Virus record (IMG/VR): IMGVR_UViG_3300033145_003233
Coordinates: 310,001 to 374,000 of that record
Length of the DNA: 64,000 nt
Direction: 5' to 3' (one strand)
From: a virus
Made by a program: the position numbers and the translations under genes. Position 1 is the first letter of the stretch; each line of letters starts with the position of its first letter. The notes beneath the pieces were generated by a model. That model was not told where the DNA came from. It saw nothing but the letters and a program-made list of their open reading frames with translations, and made no database searches. Positions 44,138-52,819 of this stretch are shown piece by piece.

Positions 44138-44959
44138 TTATCTACGTGGTATTTTTTTTAAAATACATTCTTCACAAATATCTACAGCAGCTTTTTTACT
44201 TTTTTCAATATCCCCATCTGTTCTAAGATATTCTTCATAATCTAAATAGTTATCAATAAGCTCTCTATTTTTCTGCACCGAGTGCCAATTTATATGAACT
44301 TTCCTACCAAAACTTTCTAAAGAATAAGATTCACAACCCTTAATTAAATCATTTCTTATAAAAAATAAATCTGTGCCCTTAACAACATGAACAAGAGTAT
44401 ATCCGAATTGATTTCCCACCATCTTCAGAGCCTTTAAAGATGCTCCATACATCCTTCTTTTCTGAGGCCCTTTTAATTCAGAAACTACTAACTTAGTATC
44501 ATTTGATATGGTTATTGCCCTATCTATCGGAAAATGAGCATTATACTCAACAGATGCAACCATTGGGCTATATTTCGACAAAACACCCCTAAATAGCCAC
44601 AAGTCTATAGAATCAACATCAATACTAAGATACTCAAATTCTTTTGGAACTTCATAGGATTTAAAAATATCACATATATTTTCTTCTGTTAAAAAATGTT
44701 TGTATAAATTAATTTCAGGATTTTCATAATCTCCGTCTAACAACAAACATTCCCAACCCTTATTCTTAACCAAATTTGCGACATTTGACCCAGAGCCACC
44801 CTTTAAAGAAGATGAGTTAAATCCAAATTCAATACAAAAGGGCGGACTATTCTTTGTTGATATATTATTAAAAATATAATCAAGAACTCCATCCTGTCCT
44901 AACTGAGAATATTTTTTTTTCTCATGTCTTCCTATTTTCAACATCCATTTCTTATTCAT
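44138..44959 (-). CDS. FkbM-like methyltransferase
   Basis: A 273-residue protein. YSQLGQDGVLDYIF and FCIEFGFNSSSLKGG precede a glycine-poor motif I; EYLSIDVDSIDLWLFRGV and SVEYNAH are FkbM-domain strands. This is the SQ-x-G-Q-D type of FkbM-like protein found in glycan clusters. A basic C-terminus with two Cys (ICEECI) follows. Activity is uncertain because motif I is degenerate. Confidence 0.55.
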   Translation of the reverse strand: MNKKWMLKIGRHEKKKYSQLGQDGVLDYIFNNISTKNSPPFCIEFGFNSSSLKGGSGSNVANLVKNKGWECLLLDGDYENPEINLYKHFLTEENICDIFKSYEVPKEFEYLSIDVDSIDLWLFRGVLSKYSPMVASVEYNAHFPIDRAITISNDTKLVVSELKGPQKRRMYGASLKALKMVGNQFGYTLVHVVKGTDLFFIRNDLIKGCESYSLESFGRKVHINWHSVQKNRELIDNYLDYEEYLRTDGDIEKSKKAAVDICEECILKKIPRR

Positions 44960-45002
44960 TTGCCACCTTAACTCTAATAAAATATTTTTCTCATGTAATT
45001 AT

Positions 45003-45680
45003 CTATATCCTTATAATATGCAAATTTTCTTTCGACTTAATAGTGTTACAACAAGTGTACAAATGAAAATTTATATCTTTTTCAGTTTTGCATAAAAGTT
45101 TAAAAAATTCTATCATCTCGGCAGTTCTACCTCTATTTTTTGAAGCACTGACTTGAAATCTTTCTCTAGCAAAATAGGAAGAACAATAAAAATCAAGTCC
45201 AATGATATGTATGTTTTTAGGCTCAAAGGATGCTGCTAAATCAACCCCAAATAAACCAGTGGTTGGATACGCCCCTGGACTTTCAGAGACCTTCCTCTTA
45301 GATCTAAAACGATTATTCCTGCTCTTAAAAGCCGAAGGAAGGGGATGAACCTTTAACCATCTATTCTTCTTCCTATTCCTTTTAAATTTATGAGCTTTTC
45401 TCTGACTTAAAGTAGGGTCCATAGCAACCTGCATATCTATTATATTATATTTCTCGCATACTAATGGATTTGTCTTAAAGATAATTCCCCCTGTTACCTG
45501 AATCAGCTTACTTTTTTTAAGATGCTTACCTATTATTTTCAAAGACTCCTCATGTTGCCCCACCAAAAAAGAATAAGTAAAATGTTTTTTGTATTCACCT
45601 ATTTTGCCCAAAGAAGCTCCTCGGCAAATCACACCTATCTTATCAAGACCGCTAGCATTACCGCACTGATATATTGGCAT
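45003..45680 (-). CDS. GT42/DUF115-like protein
   Basis: About 225 residues from ATG 45680 (MPIYQCGNASGLDK); the frame is open back to 45779 but that part overlaps the preceding gene. IGVICRGASLGKIGEY matches the G-x-x-x-S-L signature and HIIGLDFYCSS the later hG-x-D turn of sialyltransferase-like and Maf proteins. It lies about 2.3 kb from the NeuB-SAF-cupin gene, so it may use that CMP-sugar (inference). Confidence 0.52.
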   Translation of the reverse strand: MPIYQCGNASGLDKIGVICRGASLGKIGEYKKHFTYSFLVGQHEESLKIIGKHLKKSKLIQVTGGIIFKTNPLVCEKYNIIDMQVAMDPTLSQRKAHKFKRNRKKNRWLKVHPLPSAFKSRNNRFRSKRKVSESPGAYPTTGLFGVDLAASFEPKNIHIIGLDFYCSSYFARERFQVSASKNRGRTAEMIEFFKLLCKTEKDINFHLYTCCNTIKSKENLHIIRI

Positions 45681-45696
45681 CTTTATACTAATTATA

Positions 45697-46395
45697 CTAA
45701 ATCCTCCACGTAGTAGATTTCCTAGATATTCCGCCAATCCCTGCCGTTGCCTTCCATTCTCTTCCAATATCCTGAACAATACTAGGGGCGTGAGCTTTAC
45801 GTTTCATAAATGAATTTGTAAATAAATATGCATTTGTTCGAGATAATTTAAGTTCCTTATTAATTTTTATTCTTGCCCTGCTTTTAGGCATCTTCATACT
45901 CTGTTCTGGATTTTTATTTGAAGAAATAAAATGAGATATTTTTAAAAACTTACTTTTGAATAAGGACGGAGCTAATAATATCCTATCATTCTTGCCCTCT
46001 CTACCCCCTCCGATATTACGCAATCTGACGCATACAATAGTAGGATCGGTAGCATACACATCAATTAATTCATCTACATTAACCTGAGTTAAAAGTTTCC
46101 AATCCTCCTCCAAATGAAAAACATATGGAGTTTTAAAATTATTGCCCCAACACCATTTAAGAGCCTGAGCGAAATTGGGCTTTTTATTAACATGATGTAC
46201 AACCTTACCAAAAAAACTTTTAGAAATCTCAATACTTTTCTCGATACTACCCATCTTCTTGTAACAATCCAGATTTAAGAATAAAGTTGATTTAGAGAAA
46301 TCCACCCCTTTAAATTTTTCAGCAAAACTGCTATAGGTAATAGCTAATAAATCAGACATACAACAAGATGTGGTTGTAAAAGTAATTGGCAGCAA
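45697..46395 (-). CDS. GT-A glycosyltransferase-like protein
   Basis: A 232-residue protein: FTTTSCCMSDLLAITYSSF at the start, YVFHLEEDWKLL carrying the acidic E-E-D, and basic residues late (SRARIKINKELKLSR). It resembles GT2-type transferases that act on protein or glycan acceptors. It ends 16 bases before the start of the GT42-like gene, whose initiation may be coupled to it. Confidence 0.58.
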   Translation of the reverse strand: MLPITFTTTSCCMSDLLAITYSSFAEKFKGVDFSKSTLFLNLDCYKKMGSIEKSIEISKSFFGKVVHHVNKKPNFAQALKWCWGNNFKTPYVFHLEEDWKLLTQVNVDELIDVYATDPTIVCVRLRNIGGGREGKNDRILLAPSLFKSKFLKISHFISSNKNPEQSMKMPKSRARIKINKELKLSRTNAYLFTNSFMKRKAHAPSIVQDIGREWKATAGIGGISRKSTTWRI

Positions 46396-46399
46396 TCTC

Positions 46400-47353
46400 T
46401 TATCCTATCTTGTTATTTTTTAATGTAATTAATATAACATTTTTTTCTCTATAAATGACATCATAATCTTTAATATCATATTTCTCTATATCCTCCATAT
46501 CTCTACACAAGATAATATCATAAGAATATTCATGCGGCATATCCCTACTAAAATATATGTTATCTTTATTATAATATTTCTTTATCTCATCTGATATTTT
46601 TAATTTATAAGATGAAGGAGTGATACCATAAATAGACTTACAATGATCAGATAAATTTACATCTAAATATCCATTATCATCTATAAGATTTAATATATTT
46701 CTATTTCTTATGATTGCTAAAAATTCCTTATCTACTAAAAGATCATTACTATCAAACTCTCCTCTCAATCCAAGATCTGCAATATTATATCTAAATTCTC
46801 CTTTAATTTTTCCACTGATCACTCCTTTTATAAATAAATTATTAATTTTTCTCCTGAATAATAATTTATCTATAATTTCAGCAGGCATGCCAACAAAATG
46901 TCTTGAAGATACGCTCCTATCCCTGTGGGGATGATTCCATATACTATCATCTTCAGTGGGAATAACATGAGCACTCATATGAGAATGACCTAGTACATAT
47001 GCGGCAGGAAGTCTTGTCTGCCCACCCGCTGGATAATAAAAACCTGTTTTTTTCTGATAAGAAAAACGAACATTTTTCAATATCTGACCCTCGTGAAAGC
47101 CTGTCTTCCATGCAAATTTTGTAGTCTTTACTGGGGTATCTTTAATTGCCTTAAACCACTTCATTAAATATTTATGGGTATAAGTTTTTTTCCTATTTCC
47201 TTTTCTACCGTGATCTACCCTTCGCCACAAATCAGCAGCGTCAACATCATTAGTCATTAATATATATATTTTAAATGCCGCAGCATCTTTATAGTCATAA
47301 CAAATTCTATTTAAAGGAACATTGGCGACTGGATAGCTTTCTGGACGAGGCAT
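46400..47353 (-). CDS. ParB-fold domain protein with unknown C-terminal part
   Basis: A 317-residue protein. The N-terminal third has PLNRICYDY and a central FYYPAGGQTRLPAAYVLGHSH, close to the ParB pattern G-G-x-x-R-x-x-A. The rest (about 150-317) is charged and unrecognised, with repeated Asp/Ile-rich strands. It is the largest of the ParB-fold proteins here. Function unknown. Confidence 0.55.
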   Translation of the reverse strand: MPRPESYPVANVPLNRICYDYKDAAAFKIYILMTNDVDAADLWRRVDHGRKGNRKKTYTHKYLMKWFKAIKDTPVKTTKFAWKTGFHEGQILKNVRFSYQKKTGFYYPAGGQTRLPAAYVLGHSHMSAHVIPTEDDSIWNHPHRDRSVSSRHFVGMPAEIIDKLLFRRKINNLFIKGVISGKIKGEFRYNIADLGLRGEFDSNDLLVDKEFLAIIRNRNILNLIDDNGYLDVNLSDHCKSIYGITPSSYKLKISDEIKKYYNKDNIYFSRDMPHEYSYDIILCRDMEDIEKYDIKDYDVIYREKNVILITLKNNKIG

Positions 47354-47368
47354 GGTATTCTTTTCTCC

Positions 47369-48007
47369 TTATAAAATTTCCATATTAAAAATTACGGACT
47401 GTTTATGAACATTACAATACTTCACTTCAGTTTCTTTAAGTTTTCTTAAAAACTTATCTTGCTGCGATTGATATTTTCTATTTATTAAAACACCAGAATA
47501 TATCCCTAAAGATTTATACATCATAATGATATAATCATCTTTGTTTATGGCTTGTATATCATATTCATAATGATGGTCTTCCGCATCATGAAATACTACG
47601 AAATCAAAATATTTATATAAATTCACAAGAGCTATATTCCTCAATCCCCTGAAATTATCTATAAATAGAAAATCTATTTTATTATTATTTATAATATCAA
47701 TATAGTAATTTACATATTCTGTTTTGATCAATTCTGAAATATTTTTACACCTTGTCCCCTTTGTTATCCCCTCAATTTTATGAAGGATAAGTTCATTGCC
47801 ACCAATAAAATCTATAGAGCCGCTCAATTTCTCAAACCACTCTTCATCATTCTCTACGCTGATACATTTCATATCCTTATCATGAAAATATTTGGTACTA
47901 AATCTACCCGCTCCAAGTTCTAAAACCGATTCAGGAGAGAATACCTCACAAATAGCCCTAACAACAGGACGATGAGAACCAAATTTAAATCTTTTTAATT
48001 TAGGCAT
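47369..48007 (-). CDS. Class I methyltransferase-like protein
   Basis: A 212-residue protein: SVLELGAGRFSTKYF as motif I, CISVENDEEW as the acidic loop, and IDFLFIDNFRG. The layout resembles the protein at 53628 (ILELGSGKGT, FSVEHDKRW, LLLVDGPPR). It overlaps the NeuB-SAF-cupin gene by eight bases. The substrate is unknown, and it may be a catalytic variant. Confidence 0.62.
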   Translation of the reverse strand: MPKLKRFKFGSHRPVVRAICEVFSPESVLELGAGRFSTKYFHDKDMKCISVENDEEWFEKLSGSIDFIGGNELILHKIEGITKGTRCKNISELIKTEYVNYYIDIINNNKIDFLFIDNFRGLRNIALVNLYKYFDFVVFHDAEDHHYEYDIQAINKDDYIIMMYKSLGIYSGVLINRKYQSQQDKFLRKLKETEVKYCNVHKQSVIFNMEIL

Positions 48008-49457
48008 AAAAATTAATATTTATCTTTCTATCTGATATGTCTAATTTGTTTATATTAAAATCGGCATAAATTGAATCATCTGTGTAATGTGTGGTAGAGA
48101 CTTCTTCAATAACGCAACCCTCATTACTTTTAAAAGAATGATTAACACCTCTTGGTATCAAAATAGGCAATCCTCGTCTCATGCTAATCATAGTTCCATC
48201 TTTCTGAAGATCACAATCTCCAAACAACAATTCAAAAGATTCTTCCTTCCTTAAATGTCTATGAGAAGGATGGGACTGACCACCCAAAACAACAATAATT
48301 TTCTTACAATATTCTCTATTAATTTTAGAAACTATCAGAACCCCTACATCAAAAAAATTCTCAATTCCATAATGACAAGATAATTCCACCTGATCTTTTT
48401 CAGATAAAGCCACATTTGCACTATCAAGCAATTCTCTAGTTTCCCTCTTAATCCTATCAATGATAGTATTATGAGAATAAGATTTAAAAAAAGATTCCAC
48501 CAATTTAGAATCTGACTTTATATTAACTAATGTTATTTTACCCAAACACTCATACACCATAGAAGCATCCATCTGATCTTCTTGAATAGGCATAGATAAA
48601 TAAATATCATTTTCTCTTAGAATTTCGCCCTTCTTTATATCTCTTTTAGCATATAAGCCTCTTTTTAATTTCTTCAGGGTCTTTACTTCTTCATCGGATT
48701 TACCCCTATAAGCTGCTTCAAAGATAGATATTTCAGCTAATAAAGATCTAATATCATCAGGACAACAAGAATAGGCATTTAAATCAGCCGCAAACCCCAC
48801 ATGTTTTTCAATTATAGAACATCCCATAGCCATAGCATATAAAACCATAGATTTATCTCTGGGACTTTCATGAGTAGAGAATCCTATCTCTATATCAGGG
48901 AATTCCTGTTTCAGAATATTAATCTTACTCAAATTAGCGTGACTAGTCATGGTAGGATATTCTCCCACACAATGTAAAAAAGCAAAATCTCTATTCTTGC
49001 TTTTAAATATATTATATACTTTTTTCAGAGTTTTAAGACTCGCCCCACCAGTAGATATAATAATCTTTTTATTAATTTCGCAAATATCTTTTAATAACAA
49101 CCAATCATCTATAGAACAACTAGCGACCTTAACAACTTCGATATCTAAATCACTTAGCCATTTAATAGATTTATTATCAAATGGGGTAGCTACAGTTTTA
49201 AGCCCCTTGAGCCTCACATAATCTGATAGTTCAGCAAATTCTTTTTTAGACAATTTAGTTTCTTTAAATCTTTTCACATATTTTAAATCAGAATTTATAA
49301 AATCCTTATGTATAAATGAAGATAATTGTCTGAACTGAAACTTAATACCAGCATTAATACCATAATCTTGAGCTATTTGCGAAAATTGGTCTATAATCAT
49401 TTTAGCATGATTAATGTCCCCCATATGATTATTGGCCATTTCAAATATATAAAACAT
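48000..49457 (-). CDS. neuB: NeuB-SAF-cupin fusion, nonulosonic acid synthase
   Basis: A 485-residue three-domain protein. Residues 1 to about 245 form the NeuB barrel (FEMANNHMGDINHAKMII, GIKFQFR, VATPFD, KVASCSIDD, IISTGG, IEKHV). Residues about 267-333 form a SAF/antifreeze-like domain (RGLYAKRDIKKGEIL, LGKITLVNI). Residues about 385-475 form a cupin (GGQSHPSHRHLRKEESFELL, then LIPRGVNHSF) like that of D-lyxose isomerase-type proteins. The cupin may isomerise or bind the sugar substrate of the synthase (inference). The barrel keeps the PEP and metal residues. The NeuA-like gene is about 700 bases upstream. Confidence 0.85.
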   Translation of the reverse strand: MFYIFEMANNHMGDINHAKMIIDQFSQIAQDYGINAGIKFQFRQLSSFIHKDFINSDLKYVKRFKETKLSKKEFAELSDYVRLKGLKTVATPFDNKSIKWLSDLDIEVVKVASCSIDDWLLLKDICEINKKIIISTGGASLKTLKKVYNIFKSKNRDFAFLHCVGEYPTMTSHANLSKINILKQEFPDIEIGFSTHESPRDKSMVLYAMAMGCSIIEKHVGFAADLNAYSCCPDDIRSLLAEISIFEAAYRGKSDEEVKTLKKLKRGLYAKRDIKKGEILRENDIYLSMPIQEDQMDASMVYECLGKITLVNIKSDSKLVESFFKSYSHNTIIDRIKRETRELLDSANVALSEKDQVELSCHYGIENFFDVGVLIVSKINREYCKKIIVVLGGQSHPSHRHLRKEESFELLFGDCDLQKDGTMISMRRGLPILIPRGVNHSFKSNEGCVIEEVSTTHYTDDSIYADFNINKLDISDRKININFYA

Positions 49458-49472
49458 AATTTCACCTAATAC

Positions 49473-50132
49473 TTATTGTTTTAATTCCGCAACAGATGGA
49501 AGCTCTCCATAACTATCAAAAGAATAATTAAGATTATCTAAATCCCATTTATAAAATTCTTTTATAATATTTTTTTCATCATCTCCGTACTGATCTTTAT
49601 AACCCCTAGTATCAACAGGAAGATTGCATCGAGGAATATGCACATCTATTCCTCTCTCCTTCAATATGTTTCCTAACTCTTTCTCAAACATTTCAAACCT
49701 ATATAATCTATACCTTTTATCCATCTTATCTATAGATGTTTTCATAGATTGAAAATGAGGATTCTCTACAAATAAAAACCTAAATAATTCTCCTTTTAAA
49801 AATTCACCGAACTTCATAGTTCTTACAATAGGGTATTTGTTCCAATTCAGAAAATATCTATATGAACTAAAAACTCTATCATAAGGATTTCTCATAAAAG
49901 CGATAAAAATATATTCACTTGTGTCCTTAGGCTTACGACGCATCTCTGGTTTGTATTCTGTAATAATACGCCTATATTCAGAATGCCCATGTGACGGATC
50001 TGAAGTTATCGGTATTCCTCCCAGCAAATGAGGATAATCAAGAGCAAAAGCCAACCTATAGATAGAAGATGTCCCTGTCTTATGAATATGACAAAAAGCT
50101 AACCTACATTTCCTAATATATATTTTTTTCAC
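49473..50132 (-). CDS. Sulfotransferase family protein
   Basis: A 219-residue protein. CHIHKTGTSSIYRL is the PAPS 5'-phosphosulfate loop; FIAFMRNPYDRVFSSYRYF is the 3'-phosphate segment. It is of the same Sulfotransfer_2-like type as the protein at 23060 but not closely similar. It lies between the NeuA-like and NeuB-SAF-cupin genes, so a sulfated nonulosonic acid or neighbouring sugar is possible. Confidence 0.8.
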   Translation of the reverse strand: MKKIYIRKCRLAFCHIHKTGTSSIYRLAFALDYPHLLGGIPITSDPSHGHSEYRRIITEYKPEMRRKPKDTSEYIFIAFMRNPYDRVFSSYRYFLNWNKYPIVRTMKFGEFLKGELFRFLFVENPHFQSMKTSIDKMDKRYRLYRFEMFEKELGNILKERGIDVHIPRCNLPVDTRGYKDQYGDDEKNIIKEFYKWDLDNLNYSFDSYGELPSVAELKQ

Positions 50133-50811
50133 GTTTGTAATAAGATTCTAATAATTTAAATTGCCATTCATAATCTATATCTAAAGATTCTTCTTCTTTA
50201 ACCTCAAACATAACTGGATCATTCGGCTTCTTAAAAGTTCCCAACCATATATTATTTTCTATTGACTTAATGCTACTAGCCCCAATACAATGAGCAGCCT
50301 CGTATAGAGGTTCTACCAACTTAGTATTAGTGAACTCTGTCTCTGATGACCAGCTATTAAGCATAATCCCCTCTTTGTCCATAAAGAAATTTTTCTTTTT
50401 AATGACAGAAAATAATCCGTCTTGTTCATTTTCTAAATAAGTTTTTACAAACTCTTCAACAGTATTAACAGTTAAAAAAGGGCAACATGCGTTTATCATA
50501 ACTGCATATTTATAACGATCTTTAGCAAATTCGTACCACTCAAATAAACTTTTCAAATTATATTCTTCATTTATGGATTTATGGCTCCTCTTAAAAATAT
50601 TTAGAATATATTTTTCCCCCAGCTCAATTAACTTTTTATCTCCCACGCAAAGATAAAAATTGTCCTTTGGAATCAATTCTGAAGATAGAATTTTATTGAT
50701 AGCTATATCCATTAAAGTAGTCTCAGCAAAAGGTCTAAGCATCTTATTAGGAACTCTTTCTGAATTCAACCTAGCTTGGATAAAGAAAAAAACATCATTA
50801 ATATCTTTCAT
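50113..50811 (-). CDS. NeuA/SpsF-like cytidylyltransferase
   Basis: About 232 residues from ATG 50811 (MKDINDVFFFIQAR), following a GGGAGGGG site; the open frame extends to 50862 but overlaps the preceding gene. FIQARLNSERVPNKML is the CTP-binding loop, MINACCPFL the second motif and LDIDYEW the C-terminal metal region. It fits activation of the NeuB-SAF-cupin product with CTP. Confidence 0.78.
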   Translation of the reverse strand: MKDINDVFFFIQARLNSERVPNKMLRPFAETTLMDIAINKILSSELIPKDNFYLCVGDKKLIELGEKYILNIFKRSHKSINEEYNLKSLFEWYEFAKDRYKYAVMINACCPFLTVNTVEEFVKTYLENEQDGLFSVIKKKNFFMDKEGIMLNSWSSETEFTNTKLVEPLYEAAHCIGASSIKSIENNIWLGTFKKPNDPVMFEVKEEESLDIDYEWQFKLLESYYKREKNIY

Positions 50812-50815
50812 AATA

Positions 50816-51427
50816 TTATCCCCTCCCAAATAAAAAAATATGCTGAATTGCATCTCTATCAAAAGTAGTGACTATCTTATTATTTTCACATTTTTTCGTA
50901 GAAAAGCCAATCTCACTGCATATATCTAGCATATTTTTAACAGAAAATCCTTTATTATGGAAATCATGCTGGCTATCAAGATCTATATCTTCAACAGTAG
51001 TAAGAAATAAACCACCACCCGGCTTTAAATTGCGATAACATGAATTAAGAAACCCCTCATAATTATCCAAATGTTCAATAGTTTCAATAGAGCATATAAA
51101 ATTGACATTACCCAGCAAAATATCATTATTTAAATCAAAGTTTATAAAACTCCTATTTAAAGCAGTATATTTATCTCGAGCAAAATCAATAGCATCTTTA
51201 GATATGTCCATACCGACATACGTATTCTTTTTAAAAATAAGAGAGCCATACCCGCAGCCACAAGCGACATCAAGAACCATACCCCTTTGAGGGGCGAATT
51301 CAGAAGCTTCATTATATCTATCAAGATGTCTGATTGTATTCATCTCATTAAAATTTGATATCTTCTTCACATCATCATAGAATATACGTTCAAGAGTTAA
51401 AAATCTTTTATCTTTATATATTTTCAT
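50816..51427 (-). CDS. SAM-dependent methyltransferase
   Basis: A 203-residue protein: MVLDVACGCGYGSLIF as motif I, VGMDISKDAI as the acidic loop, VNFICSIETIEHLD and LKPGGGLFLTTV. A standard class I methyltransferase similar to the one at 31006. It abuts the ParB-fold gene upstream, sharing one base. Confidence 0.72.
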   Translation of the reverse strand: MKIYKDKRFLTLERIFYDDVKKISNFNEMNTIRHLDRYNEASEFAPQRGMVLDVACGCGYGSLIFKKNTYVGMDISKDAIDFARDKYTALNRSFINFDLNNDILLGNVNFICSIETIEHLDNYEGFLNSCYRNLKPGGGLFLTTVEDIDLDSQHDFHNKGFSVKNMLDICSEIGFSTKKCENNKIVTTFDRDAIQHIFLFGRG

Positions 51428-51906
51428 TATGTTAATTTAATCCTAACTTTTTTAATACCCAATGCACAACAAACTGCCGCCCTATGTTTCCTACTTTTCA
51501 ATACATATGATTTTTTATCTGGAGAATATTTATCATGATTTGAAGTTTTATAAGCCCTTATCAAATGCCTCGTCTTATCATATTTCCCCTCACAATAACC
51601 ATGTTCCTTTATAGACTCCACCATTCTTATCACTCTATTAGCAGCATTATATTTGTGTCTGTCATCTTTCACTGTTTCAGCATCAGAATATCTATCATAT
51701 TCATATTGTATAAATATATGAGAGTCCAAATTATCCAGAATATCTTTACCATGCTTAAGATAGTCTTCTGCGAAGATGGCAAGAGGATGATTTCCCATCC
51801 ATAAATAATTACCATCTTTTCTCCAGTACTTTTTGTAATAAGATTTTAAATCAGGCTTATAAGGGAAGAACAACAAGTCTATAGGTATCGTTATAATAGA
51901 TGGCAT
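51427..51906 (-). CDS. ParB-fold-like protein
   Basis: A 159-residue homologue of the protein at 17907 without the basic N-terminus. KYWRKDGNYLWMGNHPLAIF, KEHGYCEGKYD and KHRAAVCCALGIKKVRI are shared. The H-R-A-A-V-x-x-A-L-G pattern is typical of ParB/sulfiredoxin folds. It sits between a GT4 and a methyltransferase. Function unknown. Confidence 0.57.
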   Translation of the reverse strand: MPSIITIPIDLLFFPYKPDLKSYYKKYWRKDGNYLWMGNHPLAIFAEDYLKHGKDILDNLDSHIFIQYEYDRYSDAETVKDDRHKYNAANRVIRMVESIKEHGYCEGKYDKTRHLIRAYKTSNHDKYSPDKKSYVLKSRKHRAAVCCALGIKKVRIKLT

Positions 51907-51907
51907 A

Positions 51908-52819
51908 TTATATCTCCAAAACTTTATAAAAAAAATCCAGATAGTTCCTAGCTATATATCCGATATCCAATCCAGGAGCTTTAGGGTATATAGGATTGTC
52001 ATTCATTGACAATAGGGCTTTAGCAATAGCATCTACATCTAATATCGGAGGCTTATACAAAAAAACTGGTGAGAAATCCCACTGAACATCTTTTATGGCA
52101 ATACCTCCCAACCTTCCTATCTCTCCCGAACCTCCGGAATCGGAATAAAGCACGGGACAACCAGCTACCAAAGATTCTACCATAGCATTAGGGCACCAAT
52201 CCAGCCATGACAAATGAATAGTAGCAATAGCATGAGATAAATGCTTTTTTATTTTATCCTGAGATATCCACCCTAGATATTTAATATTGGGATGGTTTAT
52301 TCTTTCATTCTTATCTATATCTCCGGCTATATACAGAAAAGAATCCAGCCCATTTTCTAATGCTCTAATAAAACCATCACATATATTATTTAATCTTTTG
52401 TGAGGCCTCCATCGACAATAAGAAAAAAAATAATTATGCACATCTCTTTTAAGGAATTCCCTGGGATCAGCACCATTATGAAGACAAGTATTATATTTTT
52501 TAACCTTCAAGAATTTTTCATATGCCTTTTTACAAAATACTCCCTGATAGATTATAGCATCGCTTTTCCCTATATATCTAAGGATCTTTTTATTTTTCTT
52601 CTCATATGATTGAGCCTTATTTAATATCAGGCCATCAACCCTCATTATTATTTTCTTAGCCCTTAATTTACTTATTTTTCTACCTATATGCAATAATACA
52701 TCAGCATCGTTGTCCACTATTTTTATACCTATATGTCTCAATTCAGTTGACAACCTATTAAGAAATTTATGCTTACCAGAATCCGTTCTTCTTATATCTT
52801 CTGAAAAACACAATCTCAT
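51908..52819 (-). CDS. Glycosyltransferase family 4-like
   Basis: A 303-residue GT-B protein: IIMRVDGLILNK, SDAIIYQGVF, CLHNGADPREF, WRPHKRLNNICDGF, LYIAGDIDKNERI and WCPNAMVESLVAGCPVLY with the conserved E. It is paralogous to the gene at 56996, with the same RVDG, YQ, HNG and PN..[VI]E segments. Cytosolic; sugar unknown. Confidence 0.74.
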   Translation of the reverse strand: MRLCFSEDIRRTDSGKHKFLNRLSTELRHIGIKIVDNDADVLLHIGRKISKLRAKKIIMRVDGLILNKAQSYEKKNKKILRYIGKSDAIIYQGVFCKKAYEKFLKVKKYNTCLHNGADPREFLKRDVHNYFFSYCRWRPHKRLNNICDGFIRALENGLDSFLYIAGDIDKNERINHPNIKYLGWISQDKIKKHLSHAIATIHLSWLDWCPNAMVESLVAGCPVLYSDSGGSGEIGRLGGIAIKDVQWDFSPVFLYKPPILDVDAIAKALLSMNDNPIYPKAPGLDIGYIARNYLDFFYKVLEI

